Assembly: GCA_902774165.1 (NCBI GenBank)
Contig: CACYHJ010000008.1
Coordinates: forward strand, 4,937-23,613
Source: Oscillospiraceae bacterium
GTDB taxonomy: Bacteria; Bacillota; Clostridia; Oscillospirales; Acutalibacteraceae
Length of the DNA stretch: 18,677 bases
Direction of reading: 5' to 3'
The position numbers were made by a program, and so were the translations under genes. Under the pieces are notes generated by a model, which worked only from the letters and a program-made list of their open reading frames with translations, had not been told where the DNA came from and did not search any database. This document shows, piece after piece, positions 5,336 through 13,863 of this stretch (positions within the stretch are counted from its first letter, which is position 1; each line of letters begins with the position of its first letter).

Positions 5336-8300
5336 ATGACCACATTCACCAAGAGAACCTCAGGCAAACTGCTTGCTGTTTTTCTGGCTGCTCTGATGAT
5401 CATGACCAGCGTCAGCGTCAGCTTCTCCGCCCTTGCGGCGGGGACGGGCGACGTGACGGGCGGCAACTGGACCGCGCTGATCAACGCGCTCAAGGCGGAC
5501 GGCGTCAAGGATGCGAAAATCAGCGGAACACAGAACACGGTCCTGGTCGACAGAACCGGCAACGTTTATCTTGCCGCGAAGGCTTACCTTGCCGTTTTCC
5601 GTCAGGCCGCGCTGATCAACAGCAGCGCCGACCAGGGAAAAAACGGCACGTCTGAAGCCAACAGCGACTACCGCACCTCGACCAAAGTGCGCGACCAGAT
5701 CAAGACGCAGCTCAAAAGCAGAATGGGCGACGCCGATTACGCCGCGTACAACGTGGCGAATATCGTCAACGCCCTCGGCGGCAATTATTCTGTCAGCACA
5801 GAAGTGAAGAGCGGAAACAGCGCATCGAACAATACGTATTCCGCCGTGAACGTGACGGTCACTGTCGCCGGCGTAGCCAGCCTGATGAACGTTGCTTCCC
5901 TGAGCAGCATCACCGGCGATTCCTACAACGCCGCCGGCTACAAGATCACGTATAAGCATGTTAATCATTATTATACGACGGAGGCAAAAGAGAACTGCAA
6001 CACGGTGACAACCTGGCACCATTATCTTGCCAACGCAACCCCAGAGGAGAGCGAAAACGCCTCCGCGAGCGTCGACATCTCCGCGCTTCGCGCGCTGGAG
6101 ACTGCCGTAAATAACGCGCAGCCGATTTTCGCGCTGGACCGCGCCGCGCAGATCGCGCAGGGCGAATCCGTGATCGCTCCCGTCTACCAGAACGTGGTCG
6201 AGAAGAAAGCCGCAGCAGAGTCCGCTTTTAACAGGACGATCGTCGCCCATTTCTTCCCGACGCTTGCGGACGATCTCGCCGCACTGAAAATCTCCGTAAC
6301 CATCGCGCAGTACGTCCGGATCATTGCGGAACTGAACGAAAAGCTGGCAACCGATTTTTCGGCGTTTACCAAGGCGCAGCTCGTCTCGCTCTACAATGAG
6401 ATCGACACCGCCTATACCTCCTACTGCGACATCGGCGACGACGAGGTTTACGCTTACTTTGAATCCGGCGACGCCCCGATCGTCGACAGAACTGCGGTTG
6501 AGGCAAGAAAAGCCGAGATCCAGAACGCCATGGAGATCGCGGTCCTGCGTGAGGACGTGAAGCCTGTCGTTGACGCTGCTTATGCCAGATGCGAGAATTA
6601 TGACCGCACCTGGATGGCAACGGCCGCAAACGCGGGCGAACTGCTCAGCGCTTCCGTTACCGAGCTCACCGGCATTCAGACCTCGCTGACGGAACAGTAT
6701 GCGGAAGCCAACGTGAAGCTTGTCTTCGGCGACGACGTGTTCGACAAACTGGCCGCCAGACTTGACGAGCTGAACACGCTGCTGTCCGAATACAACTACG
6801 TCGTAACGTTCAACCAGTACGTCAGCGTTTACAACACGGCGTTCGCTCCCTTCTCCCTTGACGCGAGCGAAAACGAGCTTTACGATATCCTCAGCGCCAG
6901 AGACGGCTGGTATTCCAATCTGCGCGCGTTCGTCGCGGAGCTGCGCGCCTTTGACGCGGACTTTGCCGAATCGGTCATGAACGGCCTTGACGCGGTCATG
7001 ACCGCAAAGATCGACGGCGTTTACGCCGCGCTCAACGCGAAGGTCGAGGCGAAGATCAACAACGCCTATGATCTTTACGCCGGCTTCGTGGCGCAGTACG
7101 GCTACACCATCGACACCTCCGACCAGGTCTCGGTTGCCAACTACAACCAGCTGCAGACCGTGTTCGCGCAGCTTGACGCGCGTCATTACGACTTCCTCGC
7201 GGCGACGGACAACTTTGACATTTCCGCCGAGGCGGTCGAGAAGTACAACGCGGTGAAGGACGCCCTCTTCGCGTTCATGAATTACGACGCGACCAAGGGT
7301 CTCTCCGCTTATAAGTTTGAAAAAGAGACGATGACGGATATCCTCCGTCTTGTCACGGTGGCCGACGTGGCACGCAACGCGGACTACAAAGTCGACGCCG
7401 AAAAACGCGAGGAAGCCTACGAAAAGATCAAACTGCTTCTCGAAAGCGATCTTGTCAAGGGCCTGCTCGGCGACAGCTTCGATCTTTCGTCGCTCGGAGA
7501 TACCGTGAAGGACTTCATTTTCAGCGACAGCCTTGTCAATACGCTGATCTCGCTGGTGTATCCGATCGTGATCGATAACTTTGCGCCGGTCTGGGCAACG
7601 CAGCTTCCGGAAACGTACCAGATCACCCAATCGGGCGCGACGTTCAATTTCACGATCAAGCCGAACCTTTGTTCGCTGCGCTCTGCGCTCGAAAAACTGG
7701 GGCTTTACGCTCTTCCGAACCAGCTTGCGTCGCGGAGCATCCTGAACGATTACCCCGAAATCAAGGCAAAGCTCGCGGCCGTCACTTACGATCCCGTGTA
7801 TGACGCTGCGCAGGAAAAGGTCACCGTCAATCCGTGGAATGATCCGAGCCTTGTCGATGAAGACGGCAAGCTTGCGCTCGAGTGGGGCGTCCACGACAAA
7901 GAGAGCTTTATTGACGCACTCACCGCGGGTCTTGCCGGCGTTGAACCGATCATCCTTGCGCTTCTGGCGAATAAAACGACCAGCAAGCAGGTCGATATCC
8001 GGGAAAAAACGATCAAAGCAAGCGGCAAAGCGTACAGCATCATTACCGTTAACGTTACGCTGGAAAACATCTGGCTCAATATGTCCTTTGAAGGAAACCC
8101 GGGCTTCAATAACGCGCTTGCCCCGATCCTTAACGCCCTCGGCGCGGAGGATCTCCCGGACGGAAACGTCGGGACTCTGTATGATCTTGCGACCTGCGTC
8201 GCGGATGGCTTTGATCAGGTGATCAACAAGCTTTCCGGCGATCCGCTCGATTTCATCCTCCAGGCGCTTCCGAACCTCGCGTTTGCGCTCAACTACGGTC

Positions 8301-11300
8301 TTATCATGCCGCTTCTGGGTGAGCTGAAGGAGAATATTAAATATTCGGCGAGCGCATATTACACGACCGACTGTTCTCAGGCGCCCCCCGATACCGTTTC
8401 GGCTGTTGATGAAACGACGATCGAGATCAACCTCGGCAGTATGCTCGACCTTGAGGGAATGGGCATCGACCTGACCTCCGCCTCCGGCCTCGTCAACAGC
8501 CTCGTCGGCCTGATCGGCGGCTCCGAGGAAGAAGAGACCGATCCCGAAACCGGCGAGCCCATCCCCGCGGATCCCGAAGCCGGCGAGGGCGAAGAGGAAT
8601 CCGGCTTCGACATTGCCGCGCTTCTCAGCCTGATCGACGTTGATGAGCTGTTCTCGAAGCTTGCCTACGCGGGCAGCGACGTAACGTGGAACAAGGGCTA
8701 CCGCACCGTATCCCCCTTCGCGCTCGAGGGCAAGGAAAGCTACATGCCCTATATCGAGAGCGTTCCCGCGGACCTGTTCCTGTATGTGGTCCGGTATCTG
8801 CTTGACGAGATCGGCGCGAACGACGAGCTGCTGCCGCAGCTGATCGAAATGTTCGCCAAGAGTGAAGACGGCGAACCCGCCGAACTTCCCGAGCTCGTAC
8901 AGACCATCATCGACAACGTGGTCGCAAAGCAGGATGAATCCATCGCCGCGGTCACGGAGCTTCTCGTCCCGCAGAGATACGAGATGCCCGCAGGGATCGA
9001 CTGGATCACCGAGGGCAACATCGGCGCAACCGATTACGCCGAATACTGGACCGAAGGCAACGAAGAGCTCACCAAGACGCACTGGACGCGCGAAAAAGCG
9101 CTTTACATGTCCGAGCATCTTGAAACCATCATCAATTACGTGATCGCCGCGCTGCGCGACAACATCGGCGGAGCCCGCACCATGAACGAGGCGCTCGACT
9201 ACTTCATCGGCACCCTCTTCACCGCCGAAACCGCGAACAACCTTGCCGCCACCCTGAAAGACACATTCGGCGGCCTTGAGCTTCCCGCCCTTCTGAACGA
9301 TCTCGACCTGTTCGGCAAGCTGGGCATCGACCTGACCGCATGGGACGAAATGGCCTTCGACTTTGAAGACGGCGATAAGGCCGCGTTCAAGAACGCGCTG
9401 ATCGAAATTCTCGACCCGCTGGCACCCGTACTTCGCTTCCTGCTGGCGGAGCAGGATATTTCGCTGGGCGACATCCCGGTGACCGCGCTGGGCTACGACG
9501 GTTACTCCTACGGCCTTGTCCCGCTGCTGGAAGCGCTGGGATGCAGAGACCTCAAGACCACCGAAGAGTTCATTGCGGATCCCGACAACATCGTCAAGAA
9601 CCTGATCGACCCGGTCTTCTCGCTGCTTGACAAGATCATCGCCGATCCCATGGCTTACATCGACGAAGTGATCCCCTCGCTGATCTACTTCGAAAAGGTC
9701 GGCGGACTGCAGGTCTCCTTCAGCCACCTGCTCTTTGCGGTCAACGTGCTGCTGGATACGATCCGCCCGATCTATGACGTCGATCTGGGCGCGCTGCTGG
9801 GCGACGGCATCAATCTTGACGAGCTTGCCGCCGATCCGCTGAAGTTCCTGCTCAGCATGCTTTCCGACCTCGCGTCCGAAAAAGCCGGTATCAACCTGAC
9901 GTTCGACTTCTCACTTGAAACCCTTGCGGACAGCGTACACTTCACCGATCCCATCAAGTTCACCTCCGCCAACGGCGACGACGCTTACACGATCAAGCTT
10001 TCCGGCGACGGCAAAGCAGAGCTTCTTGTAAGAATCCTCGATTATGTCATCAAGCAGGTGATCTTTGAGGACAACTACGACCTGATCGCGGGCCTGATCG
10101 CGGACAACATCGAGGACGAGGGCGTTCGCGACATCATCGATCAGATCCTCGGCAACGTAGTTAAGAATTATCCCGAATCCATCCTTTCCGTGGTTCACCT
10201 TCTGTTCCCCGAGCGCGTTGAAATGACCGCTCCCAAGATCAAGTGGATCACCTCCGGCAACATCGGCGCGAAGGACGACTGGATGGGCACCTCCAAGAAT
10301 GAGATCCCGAAGGGCGAGACCTCCCTGTGGACCAAGGAAAAGGCCGAATACATGGCGGAGCACCTCGGTGACTTCGCGGACGACGTGGTCGTCATCTTCG
10401 GCGAGCAGCTCGGCGGCGCGGAAGATCTTGGCGCGGCGGTCGACTTCCTTGTGAAGGACCTGCTGACCCCCGAAAACGCCGAAAAGATCGCACAGGGAAT
10501 CAAGAACTTCCTGACGAATCTCAACCTGCCCGACGTGCTGATCGACCTGGGCATCTTCGAACAGCTCGGCATCGACCTGCACGCGTGGGACAACATGACC
10601 TTCAACTTCAAGGCCGGCGATAAAGCCGCGTTCAAGAAGGCGCTGATCAAGACCCTCAAGCCGCTGGAGCCGCTGCTTCGCTTCCTGCTTGTGGAAGGCG
10701 GAGACCTTGAGTTCACGCTGCTCGACGCGATCCCGCTCAGAGCGATGGGCTATGACGGCTACTCCTACGGTATCGTCCCGCTGCTGGAGGCCCTGGGCTG
10801 CACCGGCATCAAGACGACCAAACAGTTCAAAGCGGATAAGGATCACGTTGTCGAAAACATCGTCAACCCGCTCTTTACCGCGGTAGACCACCTCACCGAC
10901 GATCCGCTCGCGTTCATCGAAGACGTGATCCCGTCGCTGGTGTACTTTGACAAGGTGGAAGGCATTCAGGTCGCGATCGCGAACCTGCTGTTCTCCGCCA
11001 ACGTGATTCTGGACACCATCAAGCCGATCTATGAACTGGATCTCTACGATCTGATCGGCGAGAAGGCCGGCGTCGACCTCCGCTTCGCGGAGACAGATCC
11101 CGTTGACTTCCTGCTGTCCAAGGTCGTTGAACTGATCAAGTCCAAGACCGACATTGAGCTGAAGATCGACTTCACCGTTGAAAGCCTTTCCGAGACGCTC
11201 CACTTCACCAAGCCGCAGAAATTCACCTCCAAGAACGGCGACGCCGCTTACACCATCAAGCTCACCGAGCAGGGCAAGGCGGATCTGCTGTCCCGCGTGC

Positions 11301-11803
11301 TGGATTACGCTGTGGAACAGGTGATCTTCTCAGACAACTCCGACAGTCTCTCCGCGCTCGTCTCGAAGCTCTTCTCCGACGACGACACGAGAGCGCTGGT
11401 GCTCAGCATTATTCAGGTGCTCAAGGAATCCGAGAAGGATATGGAAGACCTGCACGGCATTCATGACGTTGCGCTGGCCGGACTGTTCTGGATCTTCTTC
11501 GGCGCAGACAGCGCGACCGACGCGGTCTCCGACTTCTTCTACCGTTACAAGGACTCCACCTTCTATGAGATCGCGATCCTCGCGGCGGCAAAGAGCCCGG
11601 ACTATCTCAACCGTGTGACATTCGCGTTTGAGGAAGTCTACAACGTCGAGTATCCCGCGGCGGTAGAGCTGGCGAAGGAAGCGCCGAGCTACATCATCAA
11701 CCCGCTGAGGTACAACGACCATCAGGTGACTGTGATTTCCAACATCATTCACAGAATGCTGGTCATCCTTCAGATGCTGATCAACTTCTTCAGGAGCAGA
11801 TAA
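5336..11803 (+). CDS. Giant secreted modular protein of unknown function
   Basis: The product has 2155 residues. A signal peptide (KRTSGK, hydrophobic core 12-30, cleavage likely after ALA at 34) sends it across the membrane. Residues about 230-760 are helix-rich with many Ala/Glu/Asp. From about 850 a module follows in three copies: a diverged one (about 850-1060), an acidic Glu/Pro/Gly linker (about 1063-1090), then two clear copies whose landmark WIT-GNIGA tryptophans are at 1223 and 1637, a period of 414 residues. Shared blocks include GDKAAFK, GYDGYSYG-VPLLEALGC and PSL-YF-KV. The last residues, MLINFFRSR, are hydrophobic then basic; there is no LPXTG, SLH or lipobox. ATG 5336 is preferred to ATG 5330, which abuts the AAAGGAAG site. 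I do not recognise the family; extracellular or surface location is inferred. Confidence 0.85.
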   Translation: MTTFTKRTSGKLLAVFLAALMIMTSVSVSFSALAAGTGDVTGGNWTALINALKADGVKDAKISGTQNTVLVDRTGNVYLAAKAYLAVFRQAALINSSADQGKNGTSEANSDYRTSTKVRDQIKTQLKSRMGDADYAAYNVANIVNALGGNYSVSTEVKSGNSASNNTYSAVNVTVTVAGVASLMNVASLSSITGDSYNAAGYKITYKHVNHYYTTEAKENCNTVTTWHHYLANATPEESENASASVDISALRALETAVNNAQPIFALDRAAQIAQGESVIAPVYQNVVEKKAAAESAFNRTIVAHFFPTLADDLAALKISVTIAQYVRIIAELNEKLATDFSAFTKAQLVSLYNEIDTAYTSYCDIGDDEVYAYFESGDAPIVDRTAVEARKAEIQNAMEIAVLREDVKPVVDAAYARCENYDRTWMATAANAGELLSASVTELTGIQTSLTEQYAEANVKLVFGDDVFDKLAARLDELNTLLSEYNYVVTFNQYVSVYNTAFAPFSLDASENELYDILSARDGWYSNLRAFVAELRAFDADFAESVMNGLDAVMTAKIDGVYAALNAKVEAKINNAYDLYAGFVAQYGYTIDTSDQVSVANYNQLQTVFAQLDARHYDFLAATDNFDISAEAVEKYNAVKDALFAFMNYDATKGLSAYKFEKETMTDILRLVTVADVARNADYKVDAEKREEAYEKIKLLLESDLVKGLLGDSFDLSSLGDTVKDFIFSDSLVNTLISLVYPIVIDNFAPVWATQLPETYQITQSGATFNFTIKPNLCSLRSALEKLGLYALPNQLASRSILNDYPEIKAKLAAVTYDPVYDAAQEKVTVNPWNDPSLVDEDGKLALEWGVHDKESFIDALTAGLAGVEPIILALLANKTTSKQVDIREKTIKASGKAYSIITVNVTLENIWLNMSFEGNPGFNNALAPILNALGAEDLPDGNVGTLYDLATCVADGFDQVINKLSGDPLDFILQALPNLAFALNYGLIMPLLGELKENIKYSASAYYTTDCSQAPPDTVSAVDETTIEINLGSMLDLEGMGIDLTSASGLVNSLVGLIGGSEEEETDPETGEPIPADPEAGEGEEESGFDIAALLSLIDVDELFSKLAYAGSDVTWNKGYRTVSPFALEGKESYMPYIESVPADLFLYVVRYLLDEIGANDELLPQLIEMFAKSEDGEPAELPELVQTIIDNVVAKQDESIAAVTELLVPQRYEMPAGIDWITEGNIGATDYAEYWTEGNEELTKTHWTREKALYMSEHLETIINYVIAALRDNIGGARTMNEALDYFIGTLFTAETANNLAATLKDTFGGLELPALLNDLDLFGKLGIDLTAWDEMAFDFEDGDKAAFKNALIEILDPLAPVLRFLLAEQDISLGDIPVTALGYDGYSYGLVPLLEALGCRDLKTTEEFIADPDNIVKNLIDPVFSLLDKIIADPMAYIDEVIPSLIYFEKVGGLQVSFSHLLFAVNVLLDTIRPIYDVDLGALLGDGINLDELAADPLKFLLSMLSDLASEKAGINLTFDFSLETLADSVHFTDPIKFTSANGDDAYTIKLSGDGKAELLVRILDYVIKQVIFEDNYDLIAGLIADNIEDEGVRDIIDQILGNVVKNYPESILSVVHLLFPERVEMTAPKIKWITSGNIGAKDDWMGTSKNEIPKGETSLWTKEKAEYMAEHLGDFADDVVVIFGEQLGGAEDLGAAVDFLVKDLLTPENAEKIAQGIKNFLTNLNLPDVLIDLGIFEQLGIDLHAWDNMTFNFKAGDKAAFKKALIKTLKPLEPLLRFLLVEGGDLEFTLLDAIPLRAMGYDGYSYGIVPLLEALGCTGIKTTKQFKADKDHVVENIVNPLFTAVDHLTDDPLAFIEDVIPSLVYFDKVEGIQVAIANLLFSANVILDTIKPIYELDLYDLIGEKAGVDLRFAETDPVDFLLSKVVELIKSKTDIELKIDFTVESLSETLHFTKPQKFTSKNGDAAYTIKLTEQGKADLLSRVLDYAVEQVIFSDNSDSLSALVSKLFSDDDTRALVLSIIQVLKESEKDMEDLHGIHDVALAGLFWIFFGADSATDAVSDFFYRYKDSTFYEIAILAAAKSPDYLNRVTFAFEEVYNVEYPAAVELAKEAPSYIINPLRYNDHQVTVISNIIHRMLVILQMLINFFRSR
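9002..11340 (+). repeat. Two tandem 1242-bp repeats inside the giant gene
   Basis: Codons for the landmark tryptophan are at 9002-9004 and 10244-10246, exactly 1242 bases apart. The protein blocks between recur in the same order (WIT-GNIGA, W-KEKA-YM-EHL, DLTAWDEM/DLHAWDNM, GDKAAFK, GYDGYSYG, FTS-NGD-AYTIKL, ILDYVIKQVIF/VLDYAVEQVIF). The copies differ at many positions, so the duplication is old rather than recent. Confidence 0.8.
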
Positions 11804-11842
11804 GCAGTCTGAACACCGTAAGTCAAAACAACAGACCCGCGG

Positions 11843-11875
11843 CCGGGCTTCCCTTTCGGGAAGCCCGGTTTTTTT
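11843..11875 (+). terminator. Intrinsic terminator of the giant gene
   Basis: A perfect 11-bp GC-rich stem CCGGGCTTCCC/GGGAAGCCCGG (11843-11853/11858-11868) with loop TTTC is followed at once by seven T (11869-11875), 40 bases after the stop codon. Confidence 0.93.
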
Positions 11876-11943
11876 GCCAAAAATGACGCCGGAGCGGCGA
11901 AATATTACATTCCCGCGCAGAAACCGGCGGAGGGTGGTACAAT

Positions 11944-11982
11944 AAATTCAGATTTAACGGCGGAGCCGTTAAATCTGAATTT
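11944..11982. repeat. 18-bp-stem palindromic element, copy 2
   Basis: Arms 11944-11961 and 11965-11982 pair perfectly around GGA. The outer stem AAATTCAGATTTA and right flank TTACGGTTG closely match the element at 61-98, while the inner stem (ACGGC/GCCGT) differs but still pairs. This suggests one repeat family in which both arms change together. Confidence 0.6.
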
Positions 11983-11989
11983 ACGGTTG

Positions 11990-12151
11990 TCGGCAATCGG
12001 CATTCGGCATTAGGGTCAGTGAAATATACGCAGCGGAAATAACGTGATTATAATTGTCAAATTTACGATTATATATCATACATTTTCGTTCTGATAAAAC
12101 GCAGCGGGTAAATTCTACAAATTCTAATGCCTATTGACAAATGCCTATTGC
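11990..12151 (+). repeat. Repeat-rich intergenic spacer
   Basis: Three tandem heptamers TCGGCAA, TCGGCAT, TCGGCAT lie at 11990-12010. AATGCCTATTG occurs twice, at 12125-12135 and 12140-12150 (15-base period). Between them (12050-12090) the sequence is AT-rich with TTGTCA at 12054-12059, a possible -35 for the next operon, but no good -10 at the right distance. No gene is supported between 11876 and 12176. Confidence 0.55.
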
Positions 12152-12176
12152 CTGTAAATTGAAAGGAGCCGTCATC

Positions 12177-12434
12177 ATGAATTCCTATCTCTATTACTTT
12201 CTCATCACGCCGGTGCTGTGGATCCCGTTTCTCGCGCTGTTCGTCACGCTGGGCTGCGCGATTGCCCGGCACAGCCTTCTGAAAAAACAAAAAACCGCCC
12301 CGGAGGGCGTGAATGAAACGACGCTGAACCGGCTGCGGGTCTGCGTCAAGGTTTTCGGAATCATCGCCGGCGTGACCGGAGTTCTCTTCGCGGGCCTGAT
12401 CGTGCTGGCGGGCATGATCATCGCCCATATGTGA
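12177..12434 (+). CDS. Small membrane protein (85 aa), unknown
   Basis: The product has 85 residues with two membrane segments: about 7-29 (FLITPVLWIPFLALFVTLG) and about 56-84 (VFGIIAGVTGVLFAGLIVLA). A basic cytoplasmic-type loop (RHSLLKKQK) lies between them, predicting a helical hairpin. The frame is open further upstream, but ATG 12177-12179 is preceded by AAGGAG with 8 bases spacing and begins the hydrophobic part cleanly. It is the first gene of a tight set; the next begins 10 bases after its stop. No family recognised. Confidence 0.8.
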   Translation: MNSYLYYFLITPVLWIPFLALFVTLGCAIARHSLLKKQKTAPEGVNETTLNRLRVCVKVFGIIAGVTGVLFAGLIVLAGMIIAHM

Positions 12435-12444
12435 GGCGGTCGCC

Positions 12445-12597
12445 GTGACGGAGAAAAAATACCGGCGGATCCTGATCGCCGTGCTGATTATCTGTATCGC
12501 TGTGACCGCGGCGCATTTCGCTTGCGACGTATACGCCTACCGTCACTGCTCCATCATCTATTTCATCGCAAAGGAGTTGTGGGGATATGTCGGCTGA
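12445..12597 (+). CDS. Very small single-pass membrane protein (50 aa)
   Basis: GTG 12445-12447 starts a 50-residue frame: basic start (TEKKYRR), one membrane helix (ILIAVLIICIAVTAAHFA, about 9-26), then a short tail with Tyr, His and Cys and ending ELWGYVG. GAGGCGG lies 5 bases before the start. It begins 10 bases after the preceding gene and overlaps the next by 11 bases, and its 3' end supplies that gene's AAGGAG ribosome site. That fits translational coupling and argues for a real gene despite its size. The basic N-terminus points to a cytoplasmic N-end. No family recognised; a bitopic partner or anchor for the solute-binding protein is inference. Confidence 0.65.
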   Translation: MTEKKYRRILIAVLIICIAVTAAHFACDVYAYRHCSIIYFIAKELWGYVG

Positions 12598-13585
12598 ACG
12601 AAAAACATCCGCTTTCCGGATCGCGTTGCTCCTGTCGGTAGTTCTGCTGTTCGCGTTTTTCAATCTGGGGCTGTATTCGATCCTCACCCGGCGGCTGGGC
12701 AACAATTTCAGCGGCGCGTCTCAGGCAAAAATGGTTGACGTGGGCCGATACCTTCCCTTTGAGGCGGATTCGGACCTGGCCCGCGTGGAGTCGTCGCTGA
12801 AACTGACGGACGACCTGCCGGTGCTGGACGGCGCGGCGGCGCTGGTGCCGGTCTACGCGTCCGTCGTCGACGCGGTGTATCCGGAGGGCTGCGTAACATT
12901 TGAGGGCGGGACGTTTTCCGACGACAATTATTACGGCGAAAACTTCGCGCCGGACAGTAAAATGCAGTATAAAAACACCGTGCGCGGGTACAAGGCGGTC
13001 GTCGACGGCGACACGGACCTCTTTTTCTGCGCCGCGCCCGGCGAGGAGCAAAAGGCCTACGCAGAGGAACAGGGCGTTGAGCTTGTCTATGAGCCCATCG
13101 GGAAGGAAGCCTTCGTCTTTTTCGTTAACAGCAAAAACCCGGTCGATGATCTGACCGTCGGACAGATCCGCGGGATCTACGGCGGGACGTATACGAACTG
13201 GAAACAGGTGGGCGGCACAAACCGGCCCATCAACCCGGTCGCCCGGCTGGAGGGCAGCGGAAGCCAGTCGGCGATGAACGCGTTCATGGGCGATACGCCG
13301 TACGCGAAAAAAACTCCGCTGGCGCTGTTCGGCGGCGCCGTCGGATATTCCTTCCGCTATTATTTTGAGGATATGGTCGGCAACAGCAAGGTAAAAATGC
13401 TGTCGCTGAACGGGGTATATCCCAGCGCGGAGCATATCCGCACCGGCGAATATCCCGTGGTCGCGCAGTTTTACGCCGTTTACCGCGCGGACAACCCGAA
13501 CCCGAACGTGAAGAAACTGGCGGATTGGCTCCGGTCCGACGAGGGGCAGGCGCTGATCGAGGGATGCGGATATGTCGGATTGTAA
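12587..13585 (+). CDS. Membrane-anchored PstS-like solute-binding protein
   Basis: The product has 332 residues. One N-terminal membrane segment (about 10-33) lacks a lipobox or clear cleavage site, so it probably acts as an uncleaved anchor. The rest is a periplasmic-binding type 2 fold of the PBP_like_2/PstS kind: LDGAAALVPVYASVV near the start, GDTDLFFCAAP, then GKEAFVFFVNSKNPVDDLT-GQIRGIYGGTYTNWKQVGG and GSGSQSAMNAFMG, the usual anion-binding neighbourhood, and a C-terminal LADWLRSDEGQALIEGCGY. PstS proteins bind phosphate; here the ligand is unproven, and no pstC, pstA or pstB genes follow. Instead it is paired with two small membrane proteins. It is last in the set, and its terminator appears to have been split by an insertion (13612-15506). 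Confidence 0.85.
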   Translation: MSAERKTSAFRIALLLSVVLLFAFFNLGLYSILTRRLGNNFSGASQAKMVDVGRYLPFEADSDLARVESSLKLTDDLPVLDGAAALVPVYASVVDAVYPEGCVTFEGGTFSDDNYYGENFAPDSKMQYKNTVRGYKAVVDGDTDLFFCAAPGEEQKAYAEEQGVELVYEPIGKEAFVFFVNSKNPVDDLTVGQIRGIYGGTYTNWKQVGGTNRPINPVARLEGSGSQSAMNAFMGDTPYAKKTPLALFGGAVGYSFRYYFEDMVGNSKVKMLSLNGVYPSAEHIRTGEYPVVAQFYAVYRADNPNPNVKKLADWLRSDEGQALIEGCGYVGL

Positions 13586-13689
13586 AAACTGAATGGTTTC
13601 AAAAAAACCGGGGCCTCACGACGGGTGCTCATAAGAAAGGTTTGTATCAAAAGCGCTTTGGGCATCTGCCTGAACAGGTTGGCTAACTG

Positions 13690-13730
13690 ATAATAACGGA
13701 TTTCTATACTATGCAGGAATCCGTTATTAT
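13690..13730 (+). terminator. Hairpin near the left end of the inserted module
   Basis: A perfect 13-bp stem (13690-13702/13718-13730) with a 15-base loop is followed by TTTAT. The stem is AT-rich at its base and the T-run is poor, so terminator function is possible but weak. It lies between the PstS-like gene and the chr operon end. Confidence 0.35.
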
Positions 13731-13748
13731 TTTATACGGGTAATAATG

Positions 13749-13799
13749 AAAAAGCCCTTCCCCTGCAGCGCATGTGCACCTATGCCGCAGGAAAAGGGC
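13749..13799 (-). terminator. Second terminator of the chr operon
   Basis: Arms 13754-13766 and 13787-13799 (GCCCTTCCCCTGC/GCAGGAAAAGGGC) pair over 13 positions with two mismatches. On the minus strand they are followed by five T (AAAAA at 13749-13753). It backs up the terminator at 13803-13840. Confidence 0.6.
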
Positions 13800-13802
13800 A
13801 TG

Positions 13803-13840
13803 AAAAAAGGCCAGGGGCTGACTGCGTGTCAACCTCTGGC
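13803..13840 (-). terminator. Terminator of the arsR-chr operon
   Basis: On the minus strand a 13-bp stem with one mismatch (13810-13822/13828-13840, tip CCAGGGGCTGAC/GTCAACCTCTGG) is followed by six T (13803-13808). It lies 24 bases after the stop codon of the last chr gene. Confidence 0.8.
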
Positions 13841-13863
13841 TATGTAAGGGTCAGTATTCAGTT

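Noticed and set aside
5360..9727. A 1455-codon open frame on the minus strand inside the giant gene
   Set aside because: It is antisense to a gene with signal peptide, ribosome site, internal repeats and terminator. Long antisense frames are expected in GC-rich genes, and its translation is rich in Arg, Asp, Gly and Val without any motif.
9911..11203. A 430-codon minus-strand open frame
   Set aside because: Antisense to the repeated modules of the giant protein; same reasons as the other shadow frames.
12134..12156. TTGACA at 12134 as -35 of the small-membrane operon
   Set aside because: The hexamer 17 bases further on is AATTGA, not a -10, and it would start transcription within the ribosome site.
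13625..13690. A 22-codon frame from GTG at the left end of the inserted module, possibly the tail of a transposase
   Set aside because: Too short to assign, no ribosome site, and the translation (KVCIKSALGICLNRLAN) matches nothing I can name.
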